A stretch of 64,000 nt of DNA from Pedobacter sp. (GCF_031119335.1 NZ_JAVHXT010000003.1:62001-126000), one strand, 5' to 3'. Shown: positions 35,077 to 44,903, counted from the first letter of the stretch. Notes: generated by a model not told the origin, from the letters alone. Program-made: numbers and translations.

Positions 35077-35447
35077 AATTTAAGTTTTAGTGTTTGATTT
35101 TAAAACTAAATTATAAATTAAAATCAAAATACCATCAAAATAGTTACAATTTTTTAATGATTTTTTAATTTTTATCAAAAAATAATATAAAATAAACAAT
35201 AAAACGTGACATAAAATTAAAATACAAACAAAACGAAACACTAAAACACAAGAAAAAACACAATAAATAGTTAAAATTAGCATAAAACAAAATATAAAAA
35301 CAAATTATGCCGATTTTAGCAAAATATCAGCCATACAAACATAAAAAGATGAAAAAATAAACAATTTAAGTTTAAAAAAATAAATTATACAGAGAAAAAC
35401 CAACCTAAATAGGCAAGCTAATTCGATTAAAGAAGATAAAAATGAAA
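35077..35447. other. Extremely AT-rich spacer upstream of amt
   Basis: This stretch is dominated by A-runs and AAACAC/AAATAA motifs, with hardly any G or C for several hundred bases. It contains no plausible gene. It is the promoter region of amt (leftward) and lies beyond the radical SAM gene stop. A-tracts suggest intrinsic bending or binding of nucleoid proteins, but no specific site was identified. Confidence 0.55.
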
Positions 35448-36398
35448 TTAGATTTCTTGATAAGCAGAACCTTGAACAACACCACGTCGCTCAATTTCTT
35501 TATCAATATAACTTTGGATAGCAGATTTTTTCATTCCCCAGTTGGGAGCAATGAGCAAATCCCAATCTGAAATTCCGAAAAGACGTTGAATAACAATATC
35601 AGGACGCAACAAAGGGATTAATTCGCAGAGCAAATCTGTATATTCTTCTAAACTGAATAGCTTAAAAGGCTCCCTTTTATATTTTACGCCCATAATAGAG
35701 CCTTCCACAATGTGCAAATGATGAAACTTCACAAATTTAATCTGTGGAAAGCGATTAATTTCATGAATATAACCGTGCATCATCTCTCTAGTTTCCCACG
35801 GAAAACCAAAAATGGTGTGCACACAAAGATTTAGCTTCGTATTTTCTAGCAATTTTACAGCCTCCACAAATTCACCGTGGCTGCAACCTCTGTTAATTTG
35901 ATCTAGCGTTTCATCGTAGATAGATTCCATTCCCATTTCCAAATCAACATCATACCTATCGGCATAGCTTTCCAACAAAGCCACCTTTTCGGCATCAATA
36001 CAATCGGGACGGGTACCCACCGCAAAACCAACCACATCTTCGTTATTCACAGACAAAGCATCATCATACATCATCTTTAAATAATGTGTTGGCGCATAAG
36101 TATTGGTATTAGGCTGAAAATAAACGATAAACTTTTCTGCCCGGTAAGAATTTCGAGCTCTAGCCATTCCTTCTACCAATTGTTCCTTAATGGTCGGTAA
36201 TTTTCTGGAAAGCTCTGGCGTAAACGAATCTACATTGCAATAGGTACAGCCGCCGTAACCTTTGCTACCATCGCGGTTAGGGCAAGTAAAACCTCCATCT
36301 ACAATTACTTTAAATACTCGCTGACCATTGTAATGATCTTTTAAATAAGTACCGTAATTATTATAGCCCTTTATGCCCCAATCTAATGCTGTTCCCAT
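35448..36398 (-). CDS. TIGR01212 family radical SAM protein (YhcC-like)
   Basis: A 316-residue radical SAM enzyme. The cluster-binding cysteines lie in CPNRDGSKGYGGCTYC (about 39-54), an expanded CxnCxxC spacing typical of this family rather than CxxxCxxC. Later signatures are FQPNTNTYAP, GTRPDCID, DLEMGMESIYDETLDQINRG and FHHLHIVEGSIM. The E. coli relative YhcC has no established reaction. Monocistronic, with repeat DNA upstream. Confidence 0.9.
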   Translation of the reverse strand: MGTALDWGIKGYNNYGTYLKDHYNGQRVFKVIVDGGFTCPNRDGSKGYGGCTYCNVDSFTPELSRKLPTIKEQLVEGMARARNSYRAEKFIVYFQPNTNTYAPTHYLKMMYDDALSVNNEDVVGFAVGTRPDCIDAEKVALLESYADRYDVDLEMGMESIYDETLDQINRGCSHGEFVEAVKLLENTKLNLCVHTIFGFPWETREMMHGYIHEINRFPQIKFVKFHHLHIVEGSIMGVKYKREPFKLFSLEEYTDLLCELIPLLRPDIVIQRLFGISDWDLLIAPNWGMKKSAIQSYIDKEIERRGVVQGSAYQEI

Positions 36399-36506
36399 GT
36401 GGTTGCAAAAATAGGAAAAAAAGTTGGCTTCGTGAGTTTACAGTTCATAGCAGAAAAAGAGTATTGACTATTTTGAAAAGCAGCAACAGTTCTTCTGTTA
36501 ATGTCT

Positions 36507-36577
36507 GTCCCGCTATCCGCTTTACTTCGAGGGCAGACACATAGGTCTGCCCCTACGTGCTCGCTCCTATCGGGTTT
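36507..36577. repeat. Palindromic repeat, family R1 copy 2
   Basis: Matches 14331-14402 with paired changes in the inner hairpin (GGGCAGAC/GTCTGCCC). Open frames read across it, with a VGADLCVCPRSK-like translation, are repeat artefacts. Confidence 0.65.
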
Positions 36578-36619
36578 AAAATGCAAATGCTGTGCACAGG
36601 TTTAAGTTGCCTAAACCCG

Positions 36620-36775
36620 ACTGGTGCGGAAATACTTTTTGTTTTGCCCCGTGCCGTCATACCGAAATGAGGAACGATTGAGGTATCTGTTTGTATAGCG
36701 CAAACATCTGACAGATTTCTCACTGCGTTCGAAATGACGCGTAAAAACAAAAAGATTGTAGCGAAGGCGGGACTT
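36620..36775. repeat. Long palindromic repeat, family R5 copy 1
   Basis: Nested arms: outer ATACTTTTTGT and ACAAAAAGAT, inner CGTCATACCGAAATGAGGAA and TGCGTTCGAAATGACG. The related element at 46270-46420 has the same plan. Together with 36507-36577 it fills the 464-base gap upstream of the radical SAM gene; no gene is seen. Confidence 0.55.
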
Positions 36776-36862
36776 TCGTAAACTATACACACCGAAACTG
36801 CTTTTCACAAAAAAAGACGACCAGGCTAACCCAATCGTCTGCAAATATTTTCAACTAAAAGA

Positions 36863-38302
36863 TTATGCTGCTTTTTTTCTATTAATCAAGAAGTAAATAG
36901 GCACTCCTATTAATACAATAATTAGGCCTGGCCAAGTATATTGTTGCTTATACATTAATAAAAGCGTACAAAATGCGGCTCCTATTAATAAGTAAACTAA
37001 TGGGGTAAATGGGTATAACCAGGTTTTGTAAGGTCGTTCTAAATCTGGTTTTTTAAACCTTAAGTAGATCACTCCGAAAACAGTAATCATGTAAAACAAC
37101 ACTATCACGAAAGAAATCATATCCAACAGGTTACCATACTGCCCGCTTAAACACAAAGCAGCAGCCCAAAGTCCCTGCATCCAAAGTGACTTTTCCGGAA
37201 CTCCGTTTTTATTGTTTTCGATAGCCGCTTTAAAAAACATACCATCTTTGGCCATAGTCTGGAAAACCCTTGCTCCCGCCAACACAATTCCATTTACGCA
37301 ACCAAAAGTAGAGATCATTACCAAAATAGCTATCACGTAGGTACCAACGCCACTGCCAAAAATTTGCTCAGAAACCACCACAGCTACCCTATCGTTAGGA
37401 GCAAAGGCAATTCCATCTCTGTTTACCGCATTTAGATATACAAAATTCACTAATAGATAAAGGATCATTACGGCGGTAGTACCCAAAACCATAGAACGTA
37501 CTACATTCTTTTTAGGGTTTTCGATTTCGCCAGAAACAAAGGTTACGTTTTCCCAAGCCACGCTAGAAAACACCGAACCCACCATGGCAGCGGCAATACC
37601 GCCCATAATAGCCATTCCTGAAATAGATTCCCAACCTGATTGCAGAAAACTACCTCCAACATCTGTCTTCAAATTATTAAAAGCCCCCCAACCAAAACTC
37701 ATATTATCTGACCAGAAACTGCTTTTTATCAATAAGAAACCTAAAATGATTAGGGCAATTAAAGCTACAATCTTAGATCCTGTGAAAATATTCTGCAAAA
37801 TTTTGCCGCCTTCTACTCCTTTAGTATTGATGTAGGTGAGTAGAAGAATGACAAAAATGGCCAATACTTGTATCCACGTTATTTTATAAGCGCCACTTTG
37901 AAATATAGGCGCAGCATCGTTTAAAACTGGCACTAAATAAGCGGTAAACTTACCAAAAGCCACCGCTACGGCAGCAATTGTGCCAGTTTGAATTACGGTG
38001 AACAAACCCCATCCGTACAAAAAGCCCATCATTTTACCGAAGGTTTCTTTTAAATAGGTATACTGTCCACCTGCTTTAGGGAACATAGATGAAAGCTCGC
38101 CGTAAGAAATTGCAGCGGCTACTGTCATTACTCCTGTAATTACCCAAACTACAATTAGCCAATAGCCAGAACCGAGATTTCGCATAATATCGGCACTTAC
38201 GATAAAAATACCGCTGCCAATCATTGAACCCATTACCAGCATCACGCCATCGAATAGGCCTAGCTTCCTTTTGGGAGCTACTTCTTCTTGTTGATCTTTC
38301 AT
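36863..38302 (-). CDS. APC superfamily amino acid permease (LAT/SteT-like)
   Basis: A 479-residue permease with twelve hydrophobic segments. The substrate-binding signature of helix 1, VMLVMGSMIGSGIFIVSADI (20-39), carries the GSGIF motif, and helix 6 contains AWENVTFVSGEIENPKKN, both typical of the APC family. It resembles the LAT/SteT exchanger group, but the amino acid is not predictable. Stands alone; its 5' region contains an R4 palindrome. Confidence 0.9.
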   Translation of the reverse strand: MKDQQEEVAPKRKLGLFDGVMLVMGSMIGSGIFIVSADIMRNLGSGYWLIVVWVITGVMTVAAAISYGELSSMFPKAGGQYTYLKETFGKMMGFLYGWGLFTVIQTGTIAAVAVAFGKFTAYLVPVLNDAAPIFQSGAYKITWIQVLAIFVILLLTYINTKGVEGGKILQNIFTGSKIVALIALIILGFLLIKSSFWSDNMSFGWGAFNNLKTDVGGSFLQSGWESISGMAIMGGIAAAMVGSVFSSVAWENVTFVSGEIENPKKNVVRSMVLGTTAVMILYLLVNFVYLNAVNRDGIAFAPNDRVAVVVSEQIFGSGVGTYVIAILVMISTFGCVNGIVLAGARVFQTMAKDGMFFKAAIENNKNGVPEKSLWMQGLWAAALCLSGQYGNLLDMISFVIVLFYMITVFGVIYLRFKKPDLERPYKTWLYPFTPLVYLLIGAAFCTLLLMYKQQYTWPGLIIVLIGVPIYFLINRKKAA

Positions 38303-38553
38303 TTATTTAGTTTAGTCTTTTTGGTTGTAGCAGCTAAGATAGAAAAAGAGATTAATAATTTGATTTTGTTGCCGCAGTACTTGTCGCAATTTCGGGATGC
38401 ACAGATTTTTGTTTTCAATGATAGATATAAAAACCACATAGGCACGTAGCTTTGTCTAAACAAAATTGAAAGAATATCTTTTCATTCTTGTCTATCGAAT
38501 GAATTAGCTAATATTTTCAAATTGTTGGCTCCCCGTCAACAGGAGCGTCGCAT

Positions 38554-38575
38554 ACGTTGGCGTCCCCGCCAACGT
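38554..38575. repeat. ACGTTGGCGTCCCCGCCAAC GT palindrome, family R4 copy 3
   Basis: Identical to the copy at 20241-20262. A related half (GTTGGCTCCCCGTCAAC) is at 38524-38540. The surrounding 433-base gap between the permease and hppA has no gene. Confidence 0.6.
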
Positions 38576-38735
38576 GATATTTTAATTTATAAGCTTGAGC
38601 AGTTTTCAATTCATATAAACTGCGCAGCTGTGGCAAACTTTTCAACAGCTGTAAAAATATTTTGACAATGAAATATCTTTTTTATTACCTTGTGTTTTGA
38701 TTAACAACCTAAACAACTAAATATAAATTTAAACT

Positions 38736-40991
38736 ATGGATTTTTTACAAAACAATCTTATTTATGCTATTCCCCTACTTGGCTTGGTAGGCATTTTGGT
38801 GATGGCGGTGAAGAGTGCCTGGGTTAACAAACAAGATGCTGGTGATGCCAATATGCAAGAACTTGCCGGCTACATTGCCGATGGCGCTATGGCCTTCTTG
38901 AAAGCTGAATGGAAAATTCTAAGCATTTTCGCGGTATTAGCCGGTGCTTTATTAGCCTACTCGGGTACAGTAACCGAGGTAAACGGAAAGGCAATTCACT
39001 CTAGCTGGATCATTTCTATTGCCTTTATCATCGGCGCTGTATTTTCTGCTTTGGCAGGATATATCGGCATGAAATCTGCAACTAAGGCCAATGTAAGAAC
39101 CACACAAGCGGCCAGAACAAGTCTAAAACAAGCGCTTAAAGTTAGTTTCACTGGCGGCACCGTAATGGGCCTTGGCGTTGCAGGTTTAGCAGTACTGGGC
39201 TTAGGAGGCTTATTCATTATATTCTTAAAGTATTTTAACGTAATTGGTGCCAACAGTGCAGAAATGAAAACCGCTATTGAAGTACTAACAGGTTTTTCTT
39301 TAGGTGCAGAATCAATTGCTTTATTTGCTCGTGTTGGCGGCGGTATTTACACAAAAGCAGCTGACGTAGGTGCAGATTTAGTAGGTAAGGTTGAAGCAGG
39401 CATTCCAGAAGATGATGTACGCAACCCTGCAACTATTGCTGATAACGTAGGCGATAACGTAGGCGACGTAGCTGGTATGGGTGCCGATTTATTTGGTTCT
39501 TATGTAGCAACCATTTTAGCAACCATGGTTTTAGGCCAAGAAATCTCAGTTACTGATAATTTCGGAGGCATGTCTCCTATCCTATTGCCAATGGTAATTT
39601 GCGGCTTGGGCATCATTTTCTCTATCATTGGAACTTGGTTTGTGACCATTAAAGATGAAAAATCTAACGTACAAAATGCATTGAACTTAGGCAACTGGTC
39701 TTCAATTGTAATTACAGGTGTTGCTTCCTTCTTTTTAGTGAAGTGGATGTTACCAGAAACTTTAAGCTTACGCGGCTACGAATTTTCGAGCATTAATGTG
39801 TTTTACGCAATTGTAGTTGGTTTAGTAGTAGGTACCATTATGAGTATCGTTACTGAATATTACACTGCCATGGGCAAAGGTCCAGTTAATTCAATCATTC
39901 AGCAATCTTCAACTGGCCACGCTACCAATATTATCGCAGGTCTTTCTGTAGGCATGAAATCTACCGTAATTCCAATTTTGGTTTTAGCTGGCGGTATTAT
40001 GGCATCTTATTACTTTGCTGGCTTATACGGAGTTGCTATTGCGGCAGCAGGTATGATGGCCACCACTGCCATGCAATTAGCTATTGATGCTTTCGGACCA
40101 ATTGCCGATAACGCAGGCGGTATTGCCGAAATGAGCCAATTACCTCCAGAAGTCCGTGAACGTACAGATAATTTAGATGCCGTAGGTAATACCACTGCTG
40201 CAACCGGAAAGGGTTTCGCTATTGCTTCGGCAGCATTAACATCCTTAGCTTTATTTGCCGCTTTTGTAGGTATTGCGGGTATTTCAGCCATCGATATTTA
40301 CAAAGCACCAGTTTTAGCAGGTTTATTTGTTGGCGGAATGATCCCATTTGTATTTTCAGCTTTATGTATCCAAGCTGTAGGTAAAGCGGCAATGGATATG
40401 GTACAGGAAGTGCGTAGACAGTTCCGCGAAATTCCAGGTATTATGGAATACAAAGCTAAACCAGAATACGAAAAATGTGTAGCCATTTCTACACAGGCTT
40501 CTATCAGAGAAATGTTGATGCCAGGCGCTATTGCGTTAATTACCCCCGTAATTGTAGGCTTTACGTTTGGTCCCGAAGTTTTGGGTGGACTGTTAGCTGG
40601 CGTTACGGTATCTGGCGTATTGATGGGCATTTTCCAATCAAACGCAGGCGGTGCTTGGGACAATGCTAAGAAATCGTTCGAAAAAGGTGTAGAAATTAAC
40701 GGTGAGATGTACTACAAAAAATCTGAACCTCATAAAGCATCTGTAACTGGAGATACCGTTGGAGATCCATTTAAAGACACGTCTGGACCATCAATGAACA
40801 TCCTTATCAAATTAATGTCGATAGTTTCTTTAGTAATTGCACCCTATATTGCCATTAGTGCAAGCGACATAAATACTGCCGGCGGCATAGAGGTTAAAAA
40901 AGAAATCAGCATTCAAAAAAGTGTTGACGCACAAGGAAATGAGGTTGTAGATACCCTTATAAACGAAACAGATACCATCACTAACCAATAA
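38736..40991 (+). CDS. hppA: Na+-type, K+-dependent membrane pyrophosphatase
   Basis: A 751-residue membrane pyrophosphatase with about sixteen hydrophobic helices. The pyrophosphate site appears as [20 protein letters not shown] and [19 protein letters not shown], and near the C-terminus as GGAWDNAKK. The sequence [10 protein letters not shown] has Ala and Gly where K+-independent H+ pumps have Lys and Thr, placing it in the K+-dependent class that includes the sodium pumps. It couples pyrophosphate hydrolysis to ion export across the inner membrane. The last 35 residues (from [14 protein letters not shown]) are an extra polar tail. Followed by a terminator at 41006. Confidence 0.93.
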   Translation: MDFLQNNLIYAIPLLGLVGILVMAVKSAWVNKQDAGDANMQELAGYIADGAMAFLKAEWKILSIFAVLAGALLAYSGTVTEVNGKAIHSSWIISIAFIIGAVFSALAGYIGMKSATKANVRTTQAARTSLKQALKVSFTGGTVMGLGVAGLAVLGLGGLFIIFLKYFNVIGANSAEMKTAIEVLTGFSLGAESIALFARVGGGIYTKAADVGADLVGKVEAGIPEDDVRNPATIADNVGDNVGDVAGMGADLFGSYVATILATMVLGQEISVTDNFGGMSPILLPMVICGLGIIFSIIGTWFVTIKDEKSNVQNALNLGNWSSIVITGVASFFLVKWMLPETLSLRGYEFSSINVFYAIVVGLVVGTIMSIVTEYYTAMGKGPVNSIIQQSSTGHATNIIAGLSVGMKSTVIPILVLAGGIMASYYFAGLYGVAIAAAGMMATTAMQLAIDAFGPIADNAGGIAEMSQLPPEVRERTDNLDAVGNTTAATGKGFAIASAALTSLALFAAFVGIAGISAIDIYKAPVLAGLFVGGMIPFVFSALCIQAVGKAAMDMVQEVRRQFREIPGIMEYKAKPEYEKCVAISTQASIREMLMPGAIALITPVIVGFTFGPEVLGGLLAGVTVSGVLMGIFQSNAGGAWDNAKKSFEKGVEINGEMYYKKSEPHKASVTGDTVGDPFKDTSGPSMNILIKLMSIVSLVIAPYIAISASDINTAGGIEVKKEISIQKSVDAQGNEVVDTLINETDTITNQ

Positions 40992-41003
40992 AAATGTTAC
41001 TAG

Positions 41004-41037
41004 AGAAAAGGGATTTTGCAAAAAATCCCTTTTTCAT
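41004..41037 (+). terminator. Terminator after hppA
   Basis: AAAAGGGATTTT and AAAATCCCTTTT pair around GCAA, with a T-run. Confidence 0.8.
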
Positions 41038-41109
41038 TTACAGATATTTTTTTTTAGGTTTGGTGCGTTAATAAAAATCGACAAACTAAAATCAACTAAT
41101 TATTAATTT

Positions 41110-42537
41110 ATGAATTTTAAAAAGCCTATTGATACACTTGTTGCCGAGGCGGCAGAAAGTGGCGAAGGCACTCTCAAACGTACCCTAAGCAGCACCAGTC
41201 TGGTTGCATTAGGTATCGGAGCAATTATCGGTGCTGGTTTATTCTCGTTAACTGGTATTGCAGCTGCCGATCACGCCGGACCAGCAGTAACCCTATCTTT
41301 TGTATTAGCCGCTGTAGGTTGTGCGTTCGCGGGGTTATGTTATGCAGAGTTTGCCTCTATGATCCCTGTTGCAGGTAGTGCATATACTTACTCGTATGCT
41401 ACTATGGGCGAGTTTATGGCATGGATTATTGGTTGGGATTTGGTACTAGAATATGCACTGGGTGCAGCCACTGTAGGCGTATCCTGGTCGGGCTATTTCA
41501 ATAAGCTTTTGCATGAATTTGGGCTCGAAATGCCGCTCTATTTAAGTAGATCATTCGCAGAAGTAGATGGTGGCGGTATCAACTTACCTGCAATCATCAT
41601 TGTATCTTTACTTTCGCTTTTATTAATGCGTGGAACCAAAGAATCTGCAAACTTAAATAACTTCTTAGTAGTTGTAAAAGTAGCTGTAGTTCTATTGTTT
41701 ATCGGTTTAGGATGGAAATTCATCAACCCTGCAAACCACACACCTTACATCCCAGAAAACACTGGCGTTTATGGTGAGTTCGGTATTTCGGGTATTGCCT
41801 CTGGTGCAGCCTTAGTATTCTTTGCATTTATTGGTTTCGATGCGGTTTCTACTGCAGCTCAGGAAGCTAAAAACCCACAAAAAGGCATGCCAATCGGTAT
41901 TTTAGGTTCGTTAGTTGTATGTACCATATTATACGTATTGTTTTCTCACGTTATGACAGGCTTAGTACCTTTTGAAATTTTCAAAGGCGATGCCTCTCCT
42001 GCTGCAACAGCATTTAAAGTAACTGGATACAGTTGGTTACAAATGGGTTTAATCATCGCTATTTTAGCGGGTTACACTTCTGTAATTTTAGTAATGTTGA
42101 TGGGACAATCAAGAGTATTCTATACCATGTCTAAAGATGGTTTATTGCCTAAGTTCTTTGGCAGTATCCACGCTAAATACAGAACACCTTGGAAAACAAA
42201 CTTATTTTTCATGGTATTTGTAAGTTTATTTGCAGGTTTTGTACCAGTTACAGACTTAGGCCACATGGTATCAATCGGTACTTTATTAGCCTTCTCGTTA
42301 GTTTGTATTGGCGTAATGATCTTGCGTAAAACAGATCCTAACAGAGAGCGTCCTTTCAGAACTCCTTTGGTGCCTTTAGTACCAATACTAGGTATCGTAG
42401 TTTGTACTTACTTAATGTATTCTCTACCTTACGAGGCTTGGATCAGATTAGCGCTATGGATGGGTCTAGGTGTGGCGATATACTTCCTATACGGAAAGAA
42501 AAATTCTGTTCTTGGTAAAAAACATAATCAAGAATAA
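41110..42537 (+). CDS. APC superfamily cationic amino acid transporter-like permease
   Basis: A 475-residue permease with about twelve helices. Helix 1 has LVALGIGAIIGAGLFSLTGI (31-50) with the GAGLF variant of the APC motif, and FAFIGFDAVSTAAQEAKNPQ near 238-257 is the CAT-type helix 6 signature (YfnA-like). The second APC permease in the window, but of a different subgroup from that at 36863. A strong terminator follows, so it is monocistronic. Confidence 0.9.
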   Translation: MNFKKPIDTLVAEAAESGEGTLKRTLSSTSLVALGIGAIIGAGLFSLTGIAAADHAGPAVTLSFVLAAVGCAFAGLCYAEFASMIPVAGSAYTYSYATMGEFMAWIIGWDLVLEYALGAATVGVSWSGYFNKLLHEFGLEMPLYLSRSFAEVDGGGINLPAIIIVSLLSLLLMRGTKESANLNNFLVVVKVAVVLLFIGLGWKFINPANHTPYIPENTGVYGEFGISGIASGAALVFFAFIGFDAVSTAAQEAKNPQKGMPIGILGSLVVCTILYVLFSHVMTGLVPFEIFKGDASPAATAFKVTGYSWLQMGLIIAILAGYTSVILVMLMGQSRVFYTMSKDGLLPKFFGSIHAKYRTPWKTNLFFMVFVSLFAGFVPVTDLGHMVSIGTLLAFSLVCIGVMILRKTDPNRERPFRTPLVPLVPILGIVVCTYLMYSLPYEAWIRLALWMGLGVAIYFLYGKKNSVLGKKHNQE

Positions 42538-42561
42538 GCATTTAAAGATTATAGTATTACT

Positions 42562-42597
42562 AATCCCCGACTTAAAAACTCGGGGATTTTTTTTTGC
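42562..42597 (+). terminator. Terminator after the CAT-type permease
   Basis: AATCCCCGA and TCGGGGATT form a stem with a 9-base loop, followed by T8. Confidence 0.82.
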
Positions 42598-42607
42598 CTT
42601 AAGCTTT

Positions 42608-42771
42608 AAAATATTGGGAAATGTTATTTTCCTCCCCCTGCCCCCCCTCGGAGAGGGGGATATGCAAAATGCTTTAGCACAACATGTCCCTCTTTGGAGA
42701 GTTTACTCCGATTTTCGGAGGGGATTCAAGGGGGAGGAATAAGATGTGTCCACACGATAGGATAAAATCGG
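42608..42771 (-). repeat. MITE-like repeat, copy E (short core, one end truncated)
   Basis: An inverted relative of copy D (19978-20142). The right end has an intact terminal repeat (reverse complement of CCGATTTTATCCTATCGTGT); the other end breaks off at AAATATTGGGAAATG, where copy D continues into its terminal repeat. It lies between a terminator and the Fic promoter palindrome. Confidence 0.7.
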
Positions 42772-42860
42772 GACTGCGGGCTATTTAGCTCAATCAGGTT
42801 TATTTTACAAAGGCAGTGTTTCTTATGCAACATCACTTTTCAGATGCCTAAATTAACTTT

Positions 42861-42920
42861 GCGGTAAATATACAAATTATTCACCGCAAATATGCGGTGA
42901 ATAATTTGTATATTTACCGC
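42861..42920. promoter_or_regulatory. 60-bp perfect palindrome before the Fic gene
   Basis: Two perfect 28-bp arms (42861-42888 and 42893-42920) flank the 4-base centre AATA. Each arm begins and ends with GCGGT-type sequence (GCGGTAAATATAC and ATTCACCGCA), so the region contains four GCGGT/ACCGC half-sites. It ends 16 bases before the Fic ATG and covers its promoter. An operator bound by two dimers, or an mRNA hairpin sequestering the start, would both fit. Confidence 0.7.
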
Positions 42921-42936
42921 ATAAGCATATTAATCT

Positions 42937-44049
42937 ATGGCAAAATATATTTATGAGCATAAAAATTGGACAAACTTTACCTGGGATGATAAAGCTATTA
43001 GCGCACTATTCGGTGAAGTACGATTAATGCAAGGCAAAATCATTGGACAAATGAATGCACTTGGTTTTTCTGCAAAAGAAGAAGCCTCACTTACCACCTT
43101 AACCTTAGATGTAGTAAAATCGTCGGAAATAGAGGGAGAATTACTCAACTATGATCAAGTGCGTTCATCTATTGCAAGACGCCTAGGTATTGATATTGCA
43201 GGACTTGTATCAAGCAATCGGCATGTAGAAGGCGTAGTAGAAATGATGCTTGATGCTACACAACGACATACCCTGCCCCTAACCGAAGAGCGCTTGCTAG
43301 GTTGGCACGCCGCACTTTTTCCAACGGGATATAGCGGAATATATAAAATAGAAGTGGGAAAGTATCGGACAGGTGAAATGCAAATAGTTTCTGGCGCAAT
43401 GGGTAAGGAAAAGGTGCATTATGAAGCGGCAAACCCAAAACTAGTAAAAGCAGAAATGGACAAATTTTTATACTGGTTTAATAACGAAAATAAACTTGAC
43501 CTTGTATTGAAGGCAGCAATAGCCCATTTTTGGTTTATCATCATCCACCCTTTTGATGACGGAAATGGAAGAATTGGAAGAGCTTTAACAGATATGCTTC
43601 TTGCACGTGCCGAAGACAGTAGCGAACGTTTTTACAGTATGTCAAGTCAAATTTTGATAGAAAGAAAACAGTATTACGAAATATTACAAAAAGTACAACA
43701 TAGCAAAGAAGACATTACAGCTTGGCTTGAATGGTTTTTACATTGCCTTAAAAATGCAATGCTCGCTACAACATATACTACACAAAAAATTATAGATAAG
43801 GCTGAATTTTGGAAACGGCACGAGCATACACCTATCAACGAAAGACAGAGACTGATGCTCAACAAACTTTTTGATGGTCTTGAAGGGAAACTCCAAACCT
43901 CAAAATGGGCTAAGATTACTAAAACATCAACCGATACTGCCCTACGAGATATAAAAGATCTGATTGAGAAAGGAATTTTGCAACAAACAAATGAAGGAGG
44001 ACGAAACGCGAATTACCAATTGTCCAAAATAACAACAGACACATTATAA
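42937..44049 (+). CDS. Fic family protein with N-terminal DUF4172 domain
   Basis: A 370-residue Fic protein. The catalytic motif HPFDDGNGRIGR (204-215) is intact, so AMP-transferase activity is expected. The N-terminal DUF4172 domain (about 1-90) contains SSEIEGE (62-68), matching the inhibitory (S/T)xxxE(G/N) motif, so this is a class II, self-inhibited Fic. The C-terminal 75 residues (ERQRLMLNKLFDGLEGKLQT, TDTALRDIKDLIEKGILQQT) form a winged helix that may bind DNA. The 60-bp palindrome immediately upstream is a natural target for that domain. The next gene, an Arr-type ADP-ribosyltransferase, starts 13 bases later. Confidence 0.92.
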   Translation: MAKYIYEHKNWTNFTWDDKAISALFGEVRLMQGKIIGQMNALGFSAKEEASLTTLTLDVVKSSEIEGELLNYDQVRSSIARRLGIDIAGLVSSNRHVEGVVEMMLDATQRHTLPLTEERLLGWHAALFPTGYSGIYKIEVGKYRTGEMQIVSGAMGKEKVHYEAANPKLVKAEMDKFLYWFNNENKLDLVLKAAIAHFWFIIIHPFDDGNGRIGRALTDMLLARAEDSSERFYSMSSQILIERKQYYEILQKVQHSKEDITAWLEWFLHCLKNAMLATTYTTQKIIDKAEFWKRHEHTPINERQRLMLNKLFDGLEGKLQTSKWAKITKTSTDTALRDIKDLIEKGILQQTNEGGRNANYQLSKITTDTL

Positions 44050-44062
44050 AACTAGCCAAAAA

Positions 44063-44494
44063 ATGACAGCTATAAACAACAACTTGGCCGCCAGCCCATT
44101 TGCACAAACTTATTTTCACGGTACAAAGGCCGATTTAAAAGTAGGCGAGCTAATCACAGTTGGTTTCAACTCCAATTTTGGGCAAAGAAAAAATGCGAAG
44201 TACATTTTCTTATCGGCTACTTTAGATGCTGCTATTTGGGGTGCAGAACTTGCTTTTGGTGAAGGCAGAGAAAGAATTTACTTGGTAGAACCTATGGGAG
44301 AAATTGAAGACGACCCTGATTTAACCGATAAAAAATTTCCGGGTAACCCAACTAAATCTTACCGATCTACAGCGCCATTTAGAGTAGTTGGAGAAGTAAG
44401 CAACTGGCAAAGCCATCCCGCTGAGCAAGTTAAGGTAATGAAGGAAAATTTAGTTAAACTTAAAGAGCAAGGGATTAATTCTTTAAATGATTGA
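44063..44494 (+). CDS. arr: Rifampin ADP-ribosyltransferase (Arr family)
   Basis: A 143-residue protein matching the Arr family along its full length: FAQTYFHGTKADLKVGELI (15-33), FGQRKNAKYIFLSATLDAAI, WGAELAFGEGRERIYLVEP and the C-terminal RSTAPFRVVGEVSNWQSHP. Arr enzymes use NAD+ to ADP-ribosylate rifamycins at the C23 hydroxyl, giving resistance. It is 13 bases downstream of the Fic gene, suggesting co-transcription. Whether it confers rifampin resistance in this host or modifies a cellular target cannot be told from sequence. Confidence 0.9.
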   Translation: MTAINNNLAASPFAQTYFHGTKADLKVGELITVGFNSNFGQRKNAKYIFLSATLDAAIWGAELAFGEGRERIYLVEPMGEIEDDPDLTDKKFPGNPTKSYRSTAPFRVVGEVSNWQSHPAEQVKVMKENLVKLKEQGINSLND

Positions 44495-44903
44495 TTTCCG
44501 TTTACCAGTCTTCAAGTTTCGAAAGGCAATTTTGTCTATAGACAAGAAAAGTTTTCTTCTCCGAGTAGCAACGATGCTGCTCCAAGCTGCTCTGTAGACA
44601 CTTTGACAAGCATTAATGCTAGTTGGAGAAACAATAATGCTAGTCTGACGAGCAATTTTCTCTTCAAAGAAAGAAATGAGCATGTTGAAAAGTTGTTTTG
44701 TAAACTTTAAAGTAATCTATTAGTTTCGAGTTAATTAACGCCCGGATCTCTCCTTAAAGAATTCCGAAAATTTTATTAGAATAACAAGGCTATGTTATAG
44801 CGTAAGCCGTCGTTTTTGGGATTTGTTGGCGCTATTGAGTAGCTTATATAAATAAGTTAGCTGTAACCACAACGGACACTACTTAAATCTAAAGACGCTT
44901 AAA
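44495..44903. other. Intergenic region without a supported gene
   Basis: About 400 bases containing degenerate inverted segments but no plausible gene. A 66-codon minus-strand frame (44483-44683) has no recognisable product or start signal. Near 44855 the sequence GTTAGCTGTAACCACAACGG precedes the next gene, and its counterpart ACAGCTAAC lies after that gene. Confidence 0.5.

Noticed and set aside
36383..36844. Overlapping minus-strand open frames of 67-79 codons
   Set aside because: They read across palindromic repeats R1 and R5. Their translations (for example VGADLCVCPRSK) are typical artefacts of such repeats, with no start signals.
44483..44683. 66-codon minus-strand ORF after arr
   Set aside because: There is no ribosome-binding site, promoter or family resemblance, and it overlaps the arr 3' end.
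44731..44903. Integron attC-like site around TTAACGCCCGG and GTTAGCTGT
   Set aside because: The core-site consensus is not satisfied and no integrase is present. Only the complementary flanks are reported.
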